Source: Ch67 sp964491665
Lineage (GTDB): Bacteria > Pseudomonadota > Gammaproteobacteria > Pseudomonadales > Ketobacteraceae
Direction of reading: 5' to 3'
Length of the DNA: 20,918 nucleotides
NCBI GenBank assembly: GCA_964491665.1
Contig: CAZBII010000072.1
Span: 1 to 20,918 of the forward strand
The stretch's first letter is position 1. Every line of letters begins with the position of its first letter. Below, one piece after another: positions 1 to 8,577 of the stretch. The notes below the pieces were generated by a model that made no database searches, was not told where the DNA came from, and saw only the letters and a list, made by a program, of their open reading frames with translations. Both the position numbers and the translations under genes were made by a program.

Positions 1-480
1 GTGATTGGTTGGCGTGACACAGGTTCGCCCCTGTTCATTCAGGAGCGAGTAGGGCGTAACCAGCAGCCATTTCGCCTGGTAAAGTTTCGCACCATGCGGG
101 TCGGCACTGCATCGGTGGCCACGCATCTGGCAGACGCTTCTGCCATTACTCCGTTCGGCGTGTTCCTGCGTCGCACCAAACTGGATGAGTTGCCCCAACT
201 CTGGAACGTATTGAAGGGAGAAATGAGCATGGTTGGTCCGCGTCCCTGTCTGTTCAGTCAGATTGAACTGATCAATGAGCGCGAGAAACGCGGTGTATTT
301 GCCGTGCGTCCTGGCATCACCGGCCTTGCCCAGATCAATGAGATCGATATGTCGACACCGGAACGGCTGGCGAAAGTCGATGCACAGATGGTGAGTGAAC
401 TGAGTCTGGCAAAGTACTTTTCTTTCATCCTGCAAACCGTTCTGGGCAAGGGGAGTGGTGATCGCATCAAGCCGGCATGA
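1..480 (+). CDS. Bacterial sugar transferase (PglC/WcaJ type), 5' truncated by window edge
   Basis: This is the C-terminal 159 residues of a membrane-associated phosphoglycosyl transferase, which moves a sugar-1-phosphate from a UDP-sugar to undecaprenyl phosphate and so starts a polysaccharide repeat unit on the inner face of the inner membrane. Visible family marks are GSPLFIQERVG near the start, the FRLVKFRTM strand, the LDELPQLWNVLKGEMS block with the catalytic Asp-Glu pair (D62, E63 counted from base 1), the VGPRP motif and the RPGITGLAQIN motif. The N-terminal membrane helix expected in this family (usually about 190-230 residues in all) is missing because the gene starts upstream of the window; the GTG at base 1 is not a supported start. 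It lies just before a sugar dehydratase on the same strand, a normal pairing in O-antigen, capsule or glycan clusters. The family call is firm; the sugar substrate is not readable. Confidence 0.93.
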   Translation: MIGWRDTGSPLFIQERVGRNQQPFRLVKFRTMRVGTASVATHLADASAITPFGVFLRRTKLDELPQLWNVLKGEMSMVGPRPCLFSQIELINEREKRGVFAVRPGITGLAQINEIDMSTPERLAKVDAQMVSELSLAKYFSFILQTVLGKGSGDRIKPA

Positions 481-644
481 TTAAAAAGTGTGCTGCAGTA
501 ACAGGGAAGTGTGCGGTACCTCATTTCTTCGGCATTTTTTCAGGCGGACCTGAGCACAGCTGCTATCCTGAAAATTCCAAGACCGTTTCGCTTCAAAAAA
601 TAGTAGATCCGCCACTGCGCCCGGCGTGAAGTACAGGGAACCTT
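481..644. other. Intergenic spacer with no recognised feature
   Basis: This 164-bp gap separates the sugar transferase from the dehydratase. I see no convincing terminator: a small hairpin at 540-553 (TCAGG-cgga-CCTGA) lacks a T run after it on either strand. The ribosome binding site of the next gene is AGGGAA at 635-640. A promoter could lie here but no clear -35/-10 pair stands out. Confidence 0.5.
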
Positions 645-2615
645 ATGTTTCGAAAACTGGTTGAATTACCTCGTAATTTCAAGCGTGCCCTTATGCTGGC
701 CACCGACATGGTTGCCATTCCCCTGGCCTACTGGCTGGCCGTCAATCTGCGGCTCGATTTCACCCATGCAATCCCGCGCGCCGATGAATGGTTGGTGCTG
801 ATGGTCACGACAGCCGTCACCATCCTGTTTTTTGCGCGTCTGGGCCTGTATCGCGCCGTGGTGCGCTATATGGGGATGGAGGCCGCGTGGGCGGTAATGA
901 AGGGAGCGCTGGTATCGGCATTGCTGCTGGTAGCCTCCAGTTTTGTAGTGGGCGCCGACACGCCCCGCTCGGTTCCCCTGATCTATTTCCTGGTGATTCT
1001 GGCCTTTGCCGGTGGCAGCCGTTTTCTGGTCCGGCATTTGATTTACAACGCGGGTCGCAGGCAGCGCCGCCGGGTGGCGATTTACGGCGCTGGCGAGGCG
1101 GGCACCCAGGTGCTGATGGCGCTGAGCACGTCGCCCGAGTACAAGCCCGTTCTGTGTATCGACGACAAGTCAGCCCTGCAGGGGCGGATTCTGCACGGTG
1201 TGCCGGTGGTGGGTCGCGACCAGCTGGCCAGCCAGATCCACTCTCTGCAGATTGACGATCTGCTGCTGGCCATTCCCAGTGCATCCAGGGCGCGCCGCAA
1301 GGAAGTGGTGGATTCGATCTCCGACCTGCCGGTGCGGGTGCGCACCATTCCCGGCATTGCCGATCTGGTGAATGGCAAGGCCCGCATCGAGGAATTCCGC
1401 GAACTGGACATTGAGGATCTGCTGGGGCGTGATCCGGTGGCTCCTGACGAAGAATTGCTGCACGCCAATATTCGCGGCAAGGTGGTGATGGTTACTGGCG
1501 CCGGCGGTTCGATCGGTTCTGAATTGTGCCGGCAGATCATCCGGCTGGACCCGTTGTGTCTGGTGCTGTTTGAACAGTCCGAATTCGGGCTGTATCAGGT
1601 GGAGCGGGAACTGGATGCGCTGAAGCTGGCCAGTGCCATGAGTGCGCGCGTGCTGCCGGTGCTGGGGTCGGTGCTGGATCGCAAGCAGCTGGAGTCGGTG
1701 ATGCGGTCGCTGGGTGTGCAGACCATCTATCATGCCGCCGCCTACAAGCATGTGCCGCTGGTGGAATACAACATGGTGGCCGGTATCCGCAACAATACGC
1801 TGGGTACCCGTTGCGTGGCCGAGGCGGCGGATCATTGCGGGGTGGAAACCTGCGTGCTGATCTCGACCGACAAGGCGGTGCGGCCGACCAACGTCATGGG
1901 TGCCAGCAAGCGGCTGGCGGAAATGGTGCTGCAGGGTATGCAGAAGCGTCAGAGCCGCACCCGTTTCAGCATGGTGCGGTTTGGCAATGTGCTGGGGTCG
2001 TCCGGCTCGGTGATTCCACTGTTCCGGGAGCAGATCGCCGGCGGTGGTCCGGTCACCGTCACGCACCCTGAGATCATCCGTTATTTCATGACCATTCCCG
2101 AGGCGGCGCAGCTGGTGATTCAGGCGGGCGCGATGGCCGAGGGCGGCGATGTCTTTGTGCTGGACATGGGCGAGCCAGTGCGGATCGATGATCTGGCGCG
2201 CAAGATGATTCAGCTGATGGGCTTTTCCGTGCGGGATGACGCCGGTGACGGGGACATCGAAATCGTCTATTCCGGCCTGCGTCCCGGTGAGAAGCTGTAT
2301 GAGGAATTGCTGATCGGCAACAACGTTACGCCCACTACCCACCCGCGTATCCTGCGTGCCGTTGAGTACGCGCTGGAGTGGCCGCAGATGGCCAATGTGC
2401 TGCGGGATCTGGAGCGTTTGTGCAGCCAGGAAGATTGTGCCGGTATTCGTGAGCTGCTGCTGAAATGCCCCATCGAGTTCAACCCGCAGAGTCCGGTGGA
2501 GGACATCTTGTGGAAACACAATGCGGCGGATGATCTGGAGAATGCGGCGGCGCTGCAGGGCAAGGCGGAAGTGGTTAGTCTGGACAGGAAGCGCAAGGAA
2601 CTGGTCAGCCAGTAA
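645..2615 (+). CDS. WbpM/PglF/CapD-family UDP-sugar 4,6-dehydratase (polysaccharide biosynthesis)
   Basis: This 656-residue protein belongs to the large membrane-bound short-chain dehydrogenases that convert UDP-GlcNAc to UDP-4-keto-6-deoxy-GlcNAc, the precursor of sugars such as QuiNAc, FucNAc and bacillosamine. About four hydrophobic segments fill the first ~130 residues; a first Rossmann region follows (IYGAGEAG near 146), then the catalytic SDR domain with TGAGGSIG at 284-291 and TDKAVRPTNVMGASK. In that last motif the usual catalytic Tyr is Met418 followed by Lys422, which is typical of the WbpM/PglF branch as opposed to the soluble FlaA1 branch. The length matches P. aeruginosa WbpM (about 665). 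The start at 645 has AGGGAA five bases upstream. The gene ends 40 bp before a strong terminator and is the last host gene before the prophage. Family and reaction are well supported; the exact product sugar is inferred. Confidence 0.93.
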   Translation: MFRKLVELPRNFKRALMLATDMVAIPLAYWLAVNLRLDFTHAIPRADEWLVLMVTTAVTILFFARLGLYRAVVRYMGMEAAWAVMKGALVSALLLVASSFVVGADTPRSVPLIYFLVILAFAGGSRFLVRHLIYNAGRRQRRRVAIYGAGEAGTQVLMALSTSPEYKPVLCIDDKSALQGRILHGVPVVGRDQLASQIHSLQIDDLLLAIPSASRARRKEVVDSISDLPVRVRTIPGIADLVNGKARIEEFRELDIEDLLGRDPVAPDEELLHANIRGKVVMVTGAGGSIGSELCRQIIRLDPLCLVLFEQSEFGLYQVERELDALKLASAMSARVLPVLGSVLDRKQLESVMRSLGVQTIYHAAAYKHVPLVEYNMVAGIRNNTLGTRCVAEAADHCGVETCVLISTDKAVRPTNVMGASKRLAEMVLQGMQKRQSRTRFSMVRFGNVLGSSGSVIPLFREQIAGGGPVTVTHPEIIRYFMTIPEAAQLVIQAGAMAEGGDVFVLDMGEPVRIDDLARKMIQLMGFSVRDDAGDGDIEIVYSGLRPGEKLYEELLIGNNVTPTTHPRILRAVEYALEWPQMANVLRDLERLCSQEDCAGIRELLLKCPIEFNPQSPVEDILWKHNAADDLENAAALQGKAEVVSLDRKRKELVSQ

Positions 2616-2655
2616 CGGCAGCCCGTCATCCGGTAGAAATAAATCGCCGGCAAAC

Positions 2656-2686
2656 AAAAAGGGGAACCATTGGTTCCCCTTTTTTT
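2656..2686 (+). terminator. Rho-independent terminator after the polysaccharide genes
   Basis: GGGGAACC, a 3-base ATT loop and GGTTCCCC are followed by a run of T and preceded by a run of A, so the stem can extend to about 13 bp and could work in both directions. It closes the dehydratase transcription unit and also isolates the prophage from host read-through. Confidence 0.93.
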
Positions 2687-2825
2687 GATTTGGCTCCCCG
2701 CTCTGTACCGACTGGGAACCGAGACCACGCAAGTGAAGCGTTTGCGCCTCGCTATAAAACTCCCTGAAAAATGGAGAAAAGCTGCTTAAAAACAGCAGTT
2801 TACAGCGTTTATTGTTTGCGCGCTG

Positions 2826-2860
2826 TCCCCTAGTTTTGCAAATCAGGGCGCTTGAATAAT
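2826..2860 (+). promoter_or_regulatory. Candidate phage late promoter, copy 1 (17-bp shared element plus -10-like hexamer)
   Basis: The 17-mer tcccctagttttgcaaa at 2826-2842 is repeated exactly at 8808-8824, just before the second operon. In both copies a -10-like hexamer starts exactly 12 nt after the 17-mer; here it is AATAAT at 2855-2860. No good -35 hexamer is present at 16-18 nt spacing, so an activator-dependent promoter is inferred. Transcription would then start near 2867, on top of the first ATG of the small-terminase gene, which argues against the TTG at 2852 as start codon. Confidence 0.5.
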
Positions 2861-2866
2861 GCTGGC

Positions 2867-3826
2867 ATGAATCTGCCCGCGAACGATCGAGCCCGAAATC
2901 CTTCGACACAGGTAACCTTCTCGTGCACGCCGTGCCAGTACCAGTGGCAGGCCGAACCGGCGCGCGTTGAACCTGCGCCCGAGCGTGGCCACCCCTTCGC
3001 CTATTTCGCCGTGTGCCCCATTTGTCGCGAGGAAGCCCCCCAGATTGCCTGGGAAATCGGGATGATGAGCCGCTGGGCGAGAGCGACAGGCCCCAAGACC
3101 GACGCCGGCAAGGCAAAGTCTGCCGCGAACCTCGAAGGGCACCCAACCCCTGAAGAGGCCCTACGCACCCGATACAACGCACTGAAGCACGGACTGTCCG
3201 CGCGGCAGGCGAAGTTCTTCCCCGCCCGCCCTGGCAAATACCCGCACTGTAAAACCTGTGATATCGACCACTTCGTCTGCCGGGCCCAGCCCGCCTGCCT
3301 GAAGCGCACGGAACTGTTCATGCGGCACCACGTTGCTTTTGAGCTGCAGGATCCTGACCTGCTGACCGAGATCCAGGCTGACATGCAGGCCGGTGTGTCG
3401 GCGCTGATTGAGGACATGCTGCTGGCCATCATCAGCGATGGCGTGGCGATAAAGGAGCCGAAGGGCGGGTATGACAAGGATGGCTTTTTCCGGCTGGCGC
3501 AGTTCATGGATGAGAACGGTGACCGACACGTACTGACAGAACTGAAGGCCAACCCGCTGCTGAAAGTCCTGGGCGAGTACCTGAGCCGGAACAACCTGAA
3601 TTTGGCTGACCTGAACATGACTCCCAAGGTCAAGGTTGACCAGGACATGCAGATGGGCCACTTGCAGCGCAGTGATGAGGACCGGGAATCGCTGCTGGAC
3701 CTGCAGAAAAAGCAGGCCACTGCGCTGGAAAGCCTCATGGGTTACGTGCAGCGCAGCCGCGCGCGCATGGCCAACGACCCTGTGTTGCTCGAACACCAGG
3801 AAAGCGAAGGCGAGCACGACGAATAA
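2867..3826 (+). CDS. Putative small terminase / packaging protein with Cys clusters
   Basis: I do not recognise a named family across the full length, but position directly before the large terminase with a TAATG overlap argues for the DNA-recognition (small) terminase subunit. Counting from ATG 2867 (319 aa), there is a zinc-ribbon-like pair of CxxC knuckles at 20/23 and 50/53, then a GPKTDAGKAKSAANLEG stretch followed by NALKHGLSA, seen in many phage proteins next to terminases, and a second Cys group at 128, 131, 138 and 144. The C-terminal half is helical and ends in an acidic tail. The start is uncertain: TTG 2852 has AGGG only 4 nt upstream and lies on the candidate -10, while ATG 2867 has no clear Shine-Dalgarno and might be leaderless. 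The frame is closed by TAG at 2831. The length is large for a small terminase. Confidence 0.7.
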   Translation: MNLPANDRARNPSTQVTFSCTPCQYQWQAEPARVEPAPERGHPFAYFAVCPICREEAPQIAWEIGMMSRWARATGPKTDAGKAKSAANLEGHPTPEEALRTRYNALKHGLSARQAKFFPARPGKYPHCKTCDIDHFVCRAQPACLKRTELFMRHHVAFELQDPDLLTEIQADMQAGVSALIEDMLLAIISDGVAIKEPKGGYDKDGFFRLAQFMDENGDRHVLTELKANPLLKVLGEYLSRNNLNLADLNMTPKVKVDQDMQMGHLQRSDEDRESLLDLQKKQATALESLMGYVQRSRARMANDPVLLEHQESEGEHDE

Positions 3827-5433
3827 TGGCCGCCCGCGTCTCCAGTCAGCAGCGCATCGAAATTGCCAACGTTGCGGAAACCGAAATCAAACGCTACGCC
3901 GGCGACCACTTCCTCTGGCACAAGCACGTCCACAACGTCGAGCTGGATGCCATGCAGATCCTGAAGATGATCGAGATGGATCAGAATCCGAATACCGTGG
4001 ATTTTTCATCGCGGCGTACAGGTAAGACGGCCTGCAAAGAGATGTACTGCCTGGAGTACAACGCCACTCACCCAGACCAGGAGCTGGGAGTGGTGGCCCC
4101 TCGCGAGGCGCAGGCGCTGGTGAACATCGGGTACCACACCGATGCCATCCGGCGAAGTGAGATCCTATCCGCATTCATCAAGTACAAGTCGGGCCGCCCG
4201 CAACTGGCGGACGGGTTCTACGAATTCGTGAACGGATCGAAAGCGCGCGCTTACGGAATCATGGCTCAGGTCGATGGTGGTGACCTGACCCACGCCAGCC
4301 TGGAAGAGGTGGACGACATGCCTTCTGACCGGCTTAACAGTCGATTCCTGCTGATGCTTGGATCAACCCGCCGGCTGGGTGCGAGCCAGAATTCAGAAAA
4401 CAAACCACAGATCCGAATCACCGGTGTGTTCAAGGGCGCGGACACCCTCAGCGACATGGTGAAGAGCGGCCATTACCACTGCCTCCCGACGGTGGATTGT
4501 TATCTGGGCATTGAGCTGGGATTGCTGCAGGAAAAATTCATCCTGCAGATGCGCGACGAATTGCCCGCCGATGAATTTATCCGGCAGCTGCTGTGCAAGA
4601 ACGTGGCATCGCGCAACCTGATCTGGACCAAGTATGTGCGGCAGGCCCTGCAAACAGGGCTGCGTGCAAACATCGAGGCAGCAGATCCGCTGCCGGGCAT
4701 GACTTACAAGCGGCGCGGGCTGATTTCGTTCGGGTATGACGCCGGTGGGCACGGCGAGGATCCAACATCATCCAAGCACGCGCTGGTGGTGACGGAACAG
4801 ATCGGCAACCACCTGACGTTCCCGTATGCCCGCACATGGTCGGCTGGCGAGGATGACATGGTGGTGCGCCGCGACCTGGTCGCGCTGTGGCGATACTTCC
4901 GGCCGGAATATGCCATCGGTGACGCCTACGGTGTGGGCACCATCTCGGCAGTGAACGATGACCTGTATCAGCAGGGATTGACCAGCATCAACCGGCAGAC
5001 CGTGGGAGAAGGGCAAAGCACCCAGACAACCTGGCCGGAGTGGGCCTTCTCGCCCATGCGATTCGAGGGCATGACCAAACACCAGATGGCGCAGGCTATT
5101 CGCAACGTGTTCCACAAGGGTTACGCGGCGCTGCCGTACCTGGAAGACACCGACGACGCCGATCTGCCGACCTGCGGGAAAGACCTGATGCTGCTTTCTC
5201 GCCAGCTCACCAACATCAAGCCCCTGCCCACCAAGGCCAGTTACACCAGCTACAAGATGGCCGACAAGAAAATCGGTGATGACCTGTTCGACGCAGCGAT
5301 GGCCTCGGTGTGGGCAATGATCACGCAGGGCACCGCCACGGTTCCCACCGTCATATCCACCCGCACCGTTACGCGGGAACAATTGCTCGGCGGTGCCGGG
5401 CTTTACCTACCCGGAGCACAGTATGGACATTAA
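3826..5433 (+). CDS. Phage terminase large subunit (ATPase and nuclease)
   Basis: This 535-residue motor protein packages phage DNA into proheads and cuts it. The N-terminal ATPase domain shows a Walker A variant SSRRTGKT at 61-68, a Walker B/catalytic region HASLEEVDDM near 157-165 and a coupling-motif-like LMLGSTRR near 177-183. The C-terminal RNase H-like nuclease domain shows the three acidic positions expected: D305 in FGYDAGG, D366 in IGDAYG and D485/D486 in KIGDDLFDA. The length fits Mu gp28-type large terminases. The ATG overlaps the preceding stop (TAATG), indicating translational coupling with the small subunit. Its 3' end overlaps the portal start by 11 nt. Packaging mode (cos, pac or host-flanking as in Mu) cannot be read from it. 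Confidence 0.93.
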   Translation: MAARVSSQQRIEIANVAETEIKRYAGDHFLWHKHVHNVELDAMQILKMIEMDQNPNTVDFSSRRTGKTACKEMYCLEYNATHPDQELGVVAPREAQALVNIGYHTDAIRRSEILSAFIKYKSGRPQLADGFYEFVNGSKARAYGIMAQVDGGDLTHASLEEVDDMPSDRLNSRFLLMLGSTRRLGASQNSENKPQIRITGVFKGADTLSDMVKSGHYHCLPTVDCYLGIELGLLQEKFILQMRDELPADEFIRQLLCKNVASRNLIWTKYVRQALQTGLRANIEAADPLPGMTYKRRGLISFGYDAGGHGEDPTSSKHALVVTEQIGNHLTFPYARTWSAGEDDMVVRRDLVALWRYFRPEYAIGDAYGVGTISAVNDDLYQQGLTSINRQTVGEGQSTQTTWPEWAFSPMRFEGMTKHQMAQAIRNVFHKGYAALPYLEDTDDADLPTCGKDLMLLSRQLTNIKPLPTKASYTSYKMADKKIGDDLFDAAMASVWAMITQGTATVPTVISTRTVTREQLLGGAGLYLPGAQYGH

Positions 5434-6793
5434 CTGGAAGCGTGTTGCGACGTTCGGCTTGTGGCGCCCGAAGGCGCCGCCGGCTGCCGCCGACGGAACT
5501 GCGCAGCACGCTGAAACCACCGAACGTGGTCGCATTGCCACGCCGGAAAATTCCACGCGCTACCTGTACAACCAACTGTATGTGGACCCGCGGTTGCGCT
5601 CGGCCATCCTGATGCTGCGCCACATGGATCGGATCGACGGGCGCGTCAAAAAAATTCACAAACGAATGGCGCGCCAGGCGGTGAAGGGCGGGCTGCGGAT
5701 CGAATTCGGAAACGAAGAAAATGCAAAAGTGCAAACCTTGTGGGATGACTTTGTGCGGCGGCTTCGGCTGGACGATCGCAACAAACTGGAAAGCGACGCA
5801 CGCGGCGCAGTGATGGAAGGGAATTTGTCGCTGCAGCGAGTGGTGGACACAACGGGGCACGTCACAGCACTGATACGCATGCCTACTGAAACACTGGTAC
5901 CCAAGGTGGATCTGAACGGGCGGTTCACCGATCCGGCCAAGGCCTATGTGCAGGTGGATCACCTGACCTACAACGAACTGGCCAGCTTCGCGCTGTGGCA
6001 GCTGGCTATCACGCGCCTGGACCCTGACAACTTCGACGATCAGGGCGCTTTGGGCCGGCCATACCTCGATGCCACTCGGTCTGTCTGGCAGAAGTTGGTG
6101 ATGACCGAGGACGACATGGTGATCCGTCGCCGCACTCGCTCCCCTTTGCGCATGGCACACAGCCTGGAGGGCGCCACCAAGGAAGAGCTGGACGAATACC
6201 GCAACCAGATCGAAGCGGACCAGCACAACATCGCCACCGATTTCTACATGAACAAGAAGGGCGGCGTGCAGGCAGTGCAGGGTGACGCCAACCTGGACCA
6301 GATCGCCGATGTAGCCTACCTGCTGGATACGTTTTTCGCCGGTTCCCCTGCACCCAAGGGCCTGTTTGGTTACGTGGGCGATCTGAACCGCGATGTGCTG
6401 GAAGACCTGAAGGCCGATTATTACGAGGAAATCGACGGCCTGCAGGACGTGCTGGCGCGTGCATATCACGAAGCATTTTGCCTGGAACTGTTGCTGCAGG
6501 GCATCGATCCGGACAGCCACAAATTCACCGTGCTGTTCCCTGAGCGCCAGACTGAAACCCGCAACCAGCGCGCCGACTTGGCACTGAAGGCGCAGGCTAT
6601 GGGCGCCAGCCAGAAAACAGTATTTGAACTGGCCGGCCTGGACCCCGTGCAGGAAAAAGCACGCCTCAAGTCCGAACGGGCCGCCCGCAACCCATATCCA
6701 GATGCCCACGCTGGTGGCGGCGCTCCATCGGTGTCGATCACGCCAGGCAACAGGCCGAAAGGCGAGTCTGCCACCAGCATCAGTAACGAGTAG
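5423..6793 (+). CDS. Phage portal protein
   Basis: The product (456 aa from ATG 5423) is the portal, the twelve-subunit ring at the capsid vertex through which DNA enters and to which the neck attaches. It follows the large terminase, precedes the MuF minor head protein and has the usual length (about 450-500). Family-like stretches are STRYLYNQLYVDPRLRSAI and the hinge/stem region rich in Asp, Leu and Glu around AGSPAPKGLFGYVGDLNRDV, typical of portals from Mu and related phages. The start at 5423 is preferred over an upstream ATG at 5393 because GGAG (5413-5416) sits six bases before it. It overlaps the terminase gene end by 11 nt. The tail is Pro/Gly-rich. Confidence 0.87.
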   Translation: MDINWKRVATFGLWRPKAPPAAADGTAQHAETTERGRIATPENSTRYLYNQLYVDPRLRSAILMLRHMDRIDGRVKKIHKRMARQAVKGGLRIEFGNEENAKVQTLWDDFVRRLRLDDRNKLESDARGAVMEGNLSLQRVVDTTGHVTALIRMPTETLVPKVDLNGRFTDPAKAYVQVDHLTYNELASFALWQLAITRLDPDNFDDQGALGRPYLDATRSVWQKLVMTEDDMVIRRRTRSPLRMAHSLEGATKEELDEYRNQIEADQHNIATDFYMNKKGGVQAVQGDANLDQIADVAYLLDTFFAGSPAPKGLFGYVGDLNRDVLEDLKADYYEEIDGLQDVLARAYHEAFCLELLLQGIDPDSHKFTVLFPERQTETRNQRADLALKAQAMGASQKTVFELAGLDPVQEKARLKSERAARNPYPDAHAGGGAPSVSITPGNRPKGESATSISNE

Positions 6794-6798
6794 CGCAG

Positions 6799-8577
6799 AT
6801 GTCACAGCGAGGGGTCACAAAAGCCACGATCAAGCGAGCCAGCGCCAGGGCGCGTGAGAAAGCCACGCGCCTGGATGCAGCTTCGCTGGAGGATCTGCGA
6901 ATTATCTACCAGCGCGCCGCTGACGAGTTGCGGCAGCGTATCGAATCCTATGCTGACGCACAGGATGGGACGTTGCGGCTGCAGTCGCTCCAGCGAATCC
7001 AGGCGGACATCGATGGCGTGCTGTCCGAGCTGCACAGAGTGCAGCGCACAGCCCTGTTTGAGCGCATGCACCAGGTGGCGGCAATGGGTATTGAACCGGT
7101 TGCTGAAATGCTGGGAGCGCACCGGACTGCGGAGCTGGTGAACTCTGCCGTGAAAGCCGTCCGGGATTTTGCCGCTGACGATGGTCTGCAGCTTTCTGAC
7201 CGGTTATGGCGCATAGAATCTGGGGCGCGGGAATCTGTGACGCAGGCCGTTGCCAATGCTGTGATACAGGGAAATTCAGCCAGCCAGGCTGCACAGGAAT
7301 ATCTGGGCAGGGGCGAGGCGGTGCCAGCATTCCTGCAGCAGAAAATCAATGGTGCCAACGCCGGCCGCATTGGACGCGCAGCTGGCCGGGCACTGATGCA
7401 GGATGATGGCAACGCCTATGAAAATGCCCGGCGGGTGTTCAGGACTGAAATAAACCGGGCACATGGGACTGCGTACCAGGCCGGAGTGTTTGAACATCCA
7501 GATGTCGTGGGTACTCGGTTCCTGCTGAGCCCAGCGCATCCGGAGCCTGATATCTGCGACATGCACGCAAAGATCAATGCGCATGGCCTGGGGCCCGGCG
7601 TGTACCCGAAGGGCCGCAGCCCATGGCCTGCGCATCCCAATACACTGAGTTATGAGGAGGCGGTGTTCGCGGATGAAGTGGCTGCCCAGCATAAGGGCGT
7701 CCAGGACGACCCGCTGGCATGGATCAAGCAGCAGCCAATGGAAACCCAGATCAACATACTGGGAGGCGCGAGAAAGCAGCGAGCACTGGATGCTGGTCTG
7801 TTAAAGCGAGGTGAAATAAGCACCCCGTGGTACGTGCTGAAGAATAAATATCAGAAGGCAGGCGTCAATCTGGATGACTTGAAGCCGCTGCCAACAGGTA
7901 ACACGCAGCCCGATCGACGCCCGTTGCAGCAGGGACAGCTGGATTTTGGCAGGACCAGTGAACAGTTCAACAATCTGGCTCGCCGCGCATTTGCGGACGC
8001 GCCGGCAGTGGTGAAAGCTGCAATCACAGCCACGCCGAAAATTAAGGAATTTCGGCTCATAGATGGTGGGGCCTATTGCAGTCGCAATGGAATCACGCTG
8101 GACAGGAATGATCTTGCACCAGGTGCTGAGGGCTGGGCGGATGATGTGACCAGGCACGAGTACGGGCACTGGCTTGATTTCCACGGCTCGCATTCTGGTG
8201 TGAAACGTGAGGGCGCGTGGCTGTCCAGCACGCCTGATTCGCGCGGCGGCCTGGGGGACTCTATGCGGAAAGCCATGAGGAATTTGAATGACTTGCCGTT
8301 TTCAGACCTGCTTGAAATTCACAGGGAACTTGGCCGGCGCGACGACGTTCCTCTGGCAGACCTGTTTGGCGCCCTCACCATAAACCTAGTGGGGTGGGGC
8401 CACGATGATCGGTATTATGCGCGTCGCGGATTCCAGGAAACCGAAGCGTTTGCTAATCTCGTCTGTATCTATTCCAGGAAAGATAAGTCAGCATGGGATT
8501 ATGCCGCGAGTTACATGCCTGATTTGTGCGATCGCTTCCTGGAGTTGTTGAGTAAACTTGGAGCCAATGCATCATGA
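6799..8577 (+). CDS. MuF/SPP1 gp7-family minor head protein with C-terminal HExxH metallopeptidase domain (candidate phage polymorphic toxin)
   Basis: Residues 1 to about 300 form a MuF (SPP1 gp7-like) head-morphogenesis domain: a long helical N-terminus, then FRTEINRAHGTAYQAG, DICDMHAKIN and PWPAHPNTLSYEE, the usual C/H-containing block. After a linker (about 300-400), the last ~190 residues hold HEYGHWLDF (His453, Glu454, His457) and, downstream, ETEAFAN (Glu547, Glu549), the arrangement of zincin peptidases including those related to anthrax lethal factor. Plain MuF proteins end near the 300-residue mark, so this is a fusion. The C-terminal part is AT-richer and uses AGG for Arg more often than its neighbours, as does the small gene that overlaps its stop (ATGA). 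MuF proteins with C-terminal toxin domains and a following immunity gene are an established phage-encoded class; that the peptidase is a toxin here is inferred. It starts 6 nt after the portal gene. Confidence 0.85.
   Translation: MSQRGVTKATIKRASARAREKATRLDAASLEDLRIIYQRAADELRQRIESYADAQDGTLRLQSLQRIQADIDGVLSELHRVQRTALFERMHQVAAMGIEPVAEMLGAHRTAELVNSAVKAVRDFAADDGLQLSDRLWRIESGARESVTQAVANAVIQGNSASQAAQEYLGRGEAVPAFLQQKINGANAGRIGRAAGRALMQDDGNAYENARRVFRTEINRAHGTAYQAGVFEHPDVVGTRFLLSPAHPEPDICDMHAKINAHGLGPGVYPKGRSPWPAHPNTLSYEEAVFADEVAAQHKGVQDDPLAWIKQQPMETQINILGGARKQRALDAGLLKRGEISTPWYVLKNKYQKAGVNLDDLKPLPTGNTQPDRRPLQQGQLDFGRTSEQFNNLARRAFADAPAVVKAAITATPKIKEFRLIDGGAYCSRNGITLDRNDLAPGAEGWADDVTRHEYGHWLDFHGSHSGVKREGAWLSSTPDSRGGLGDSMRKAMRNLNDLPFSDLLEIHRELGRRDDVPLADLFGALTINLVGWGHDDRYYARRGFQETEAFANLVCIYSRKDKSAWDYAASYMPDLCDRFLELLSKLGANAS

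Noticed and set aside
540..553. Hairpin TCAGG-cgga-CCTGA as terminator of the sugar transferase
   Set aside because: The T run is on the wrong side; neither strand has a stem followed by T.
2690..2826. Mu-type terminal repeats or an att core
   Set aside because: No recognisable transposase-binding repeats or known terminus were seen, and without the right end no direct repeat can be matched.
2824..2841. P2 Ogr-type late promoter box (TGT-N12-ACA)
   Set aside because: Copy 1 has TGT-N12 but then CAA, and copy 2 has no TGT at the matching place, so the shared 17-mer is not an Ogr box.
1170..3182. Long open minus-strand frame (670 codons) across the dehydratase and terminator
   Set aside because: It is antisense to a clearly recognisable protein, crosses a strong terminator, and its translation (His/Gln/Arg-rich) resembles no protein; it arises from high GC.
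4415..4430. Third copy of the CACCGGTG-containing repeat
   Set aside because: Only about 12 bp match, inside a conserved coding segment (RITGV) of the terminase; best explained by codons.
5369..6805. Long minus-strand frame opposite the portal gene
   Set aside because: It mirrors the portal frame, has no ribosome binding site in an operon setting and a low-complexity His/Gln/Val composition.
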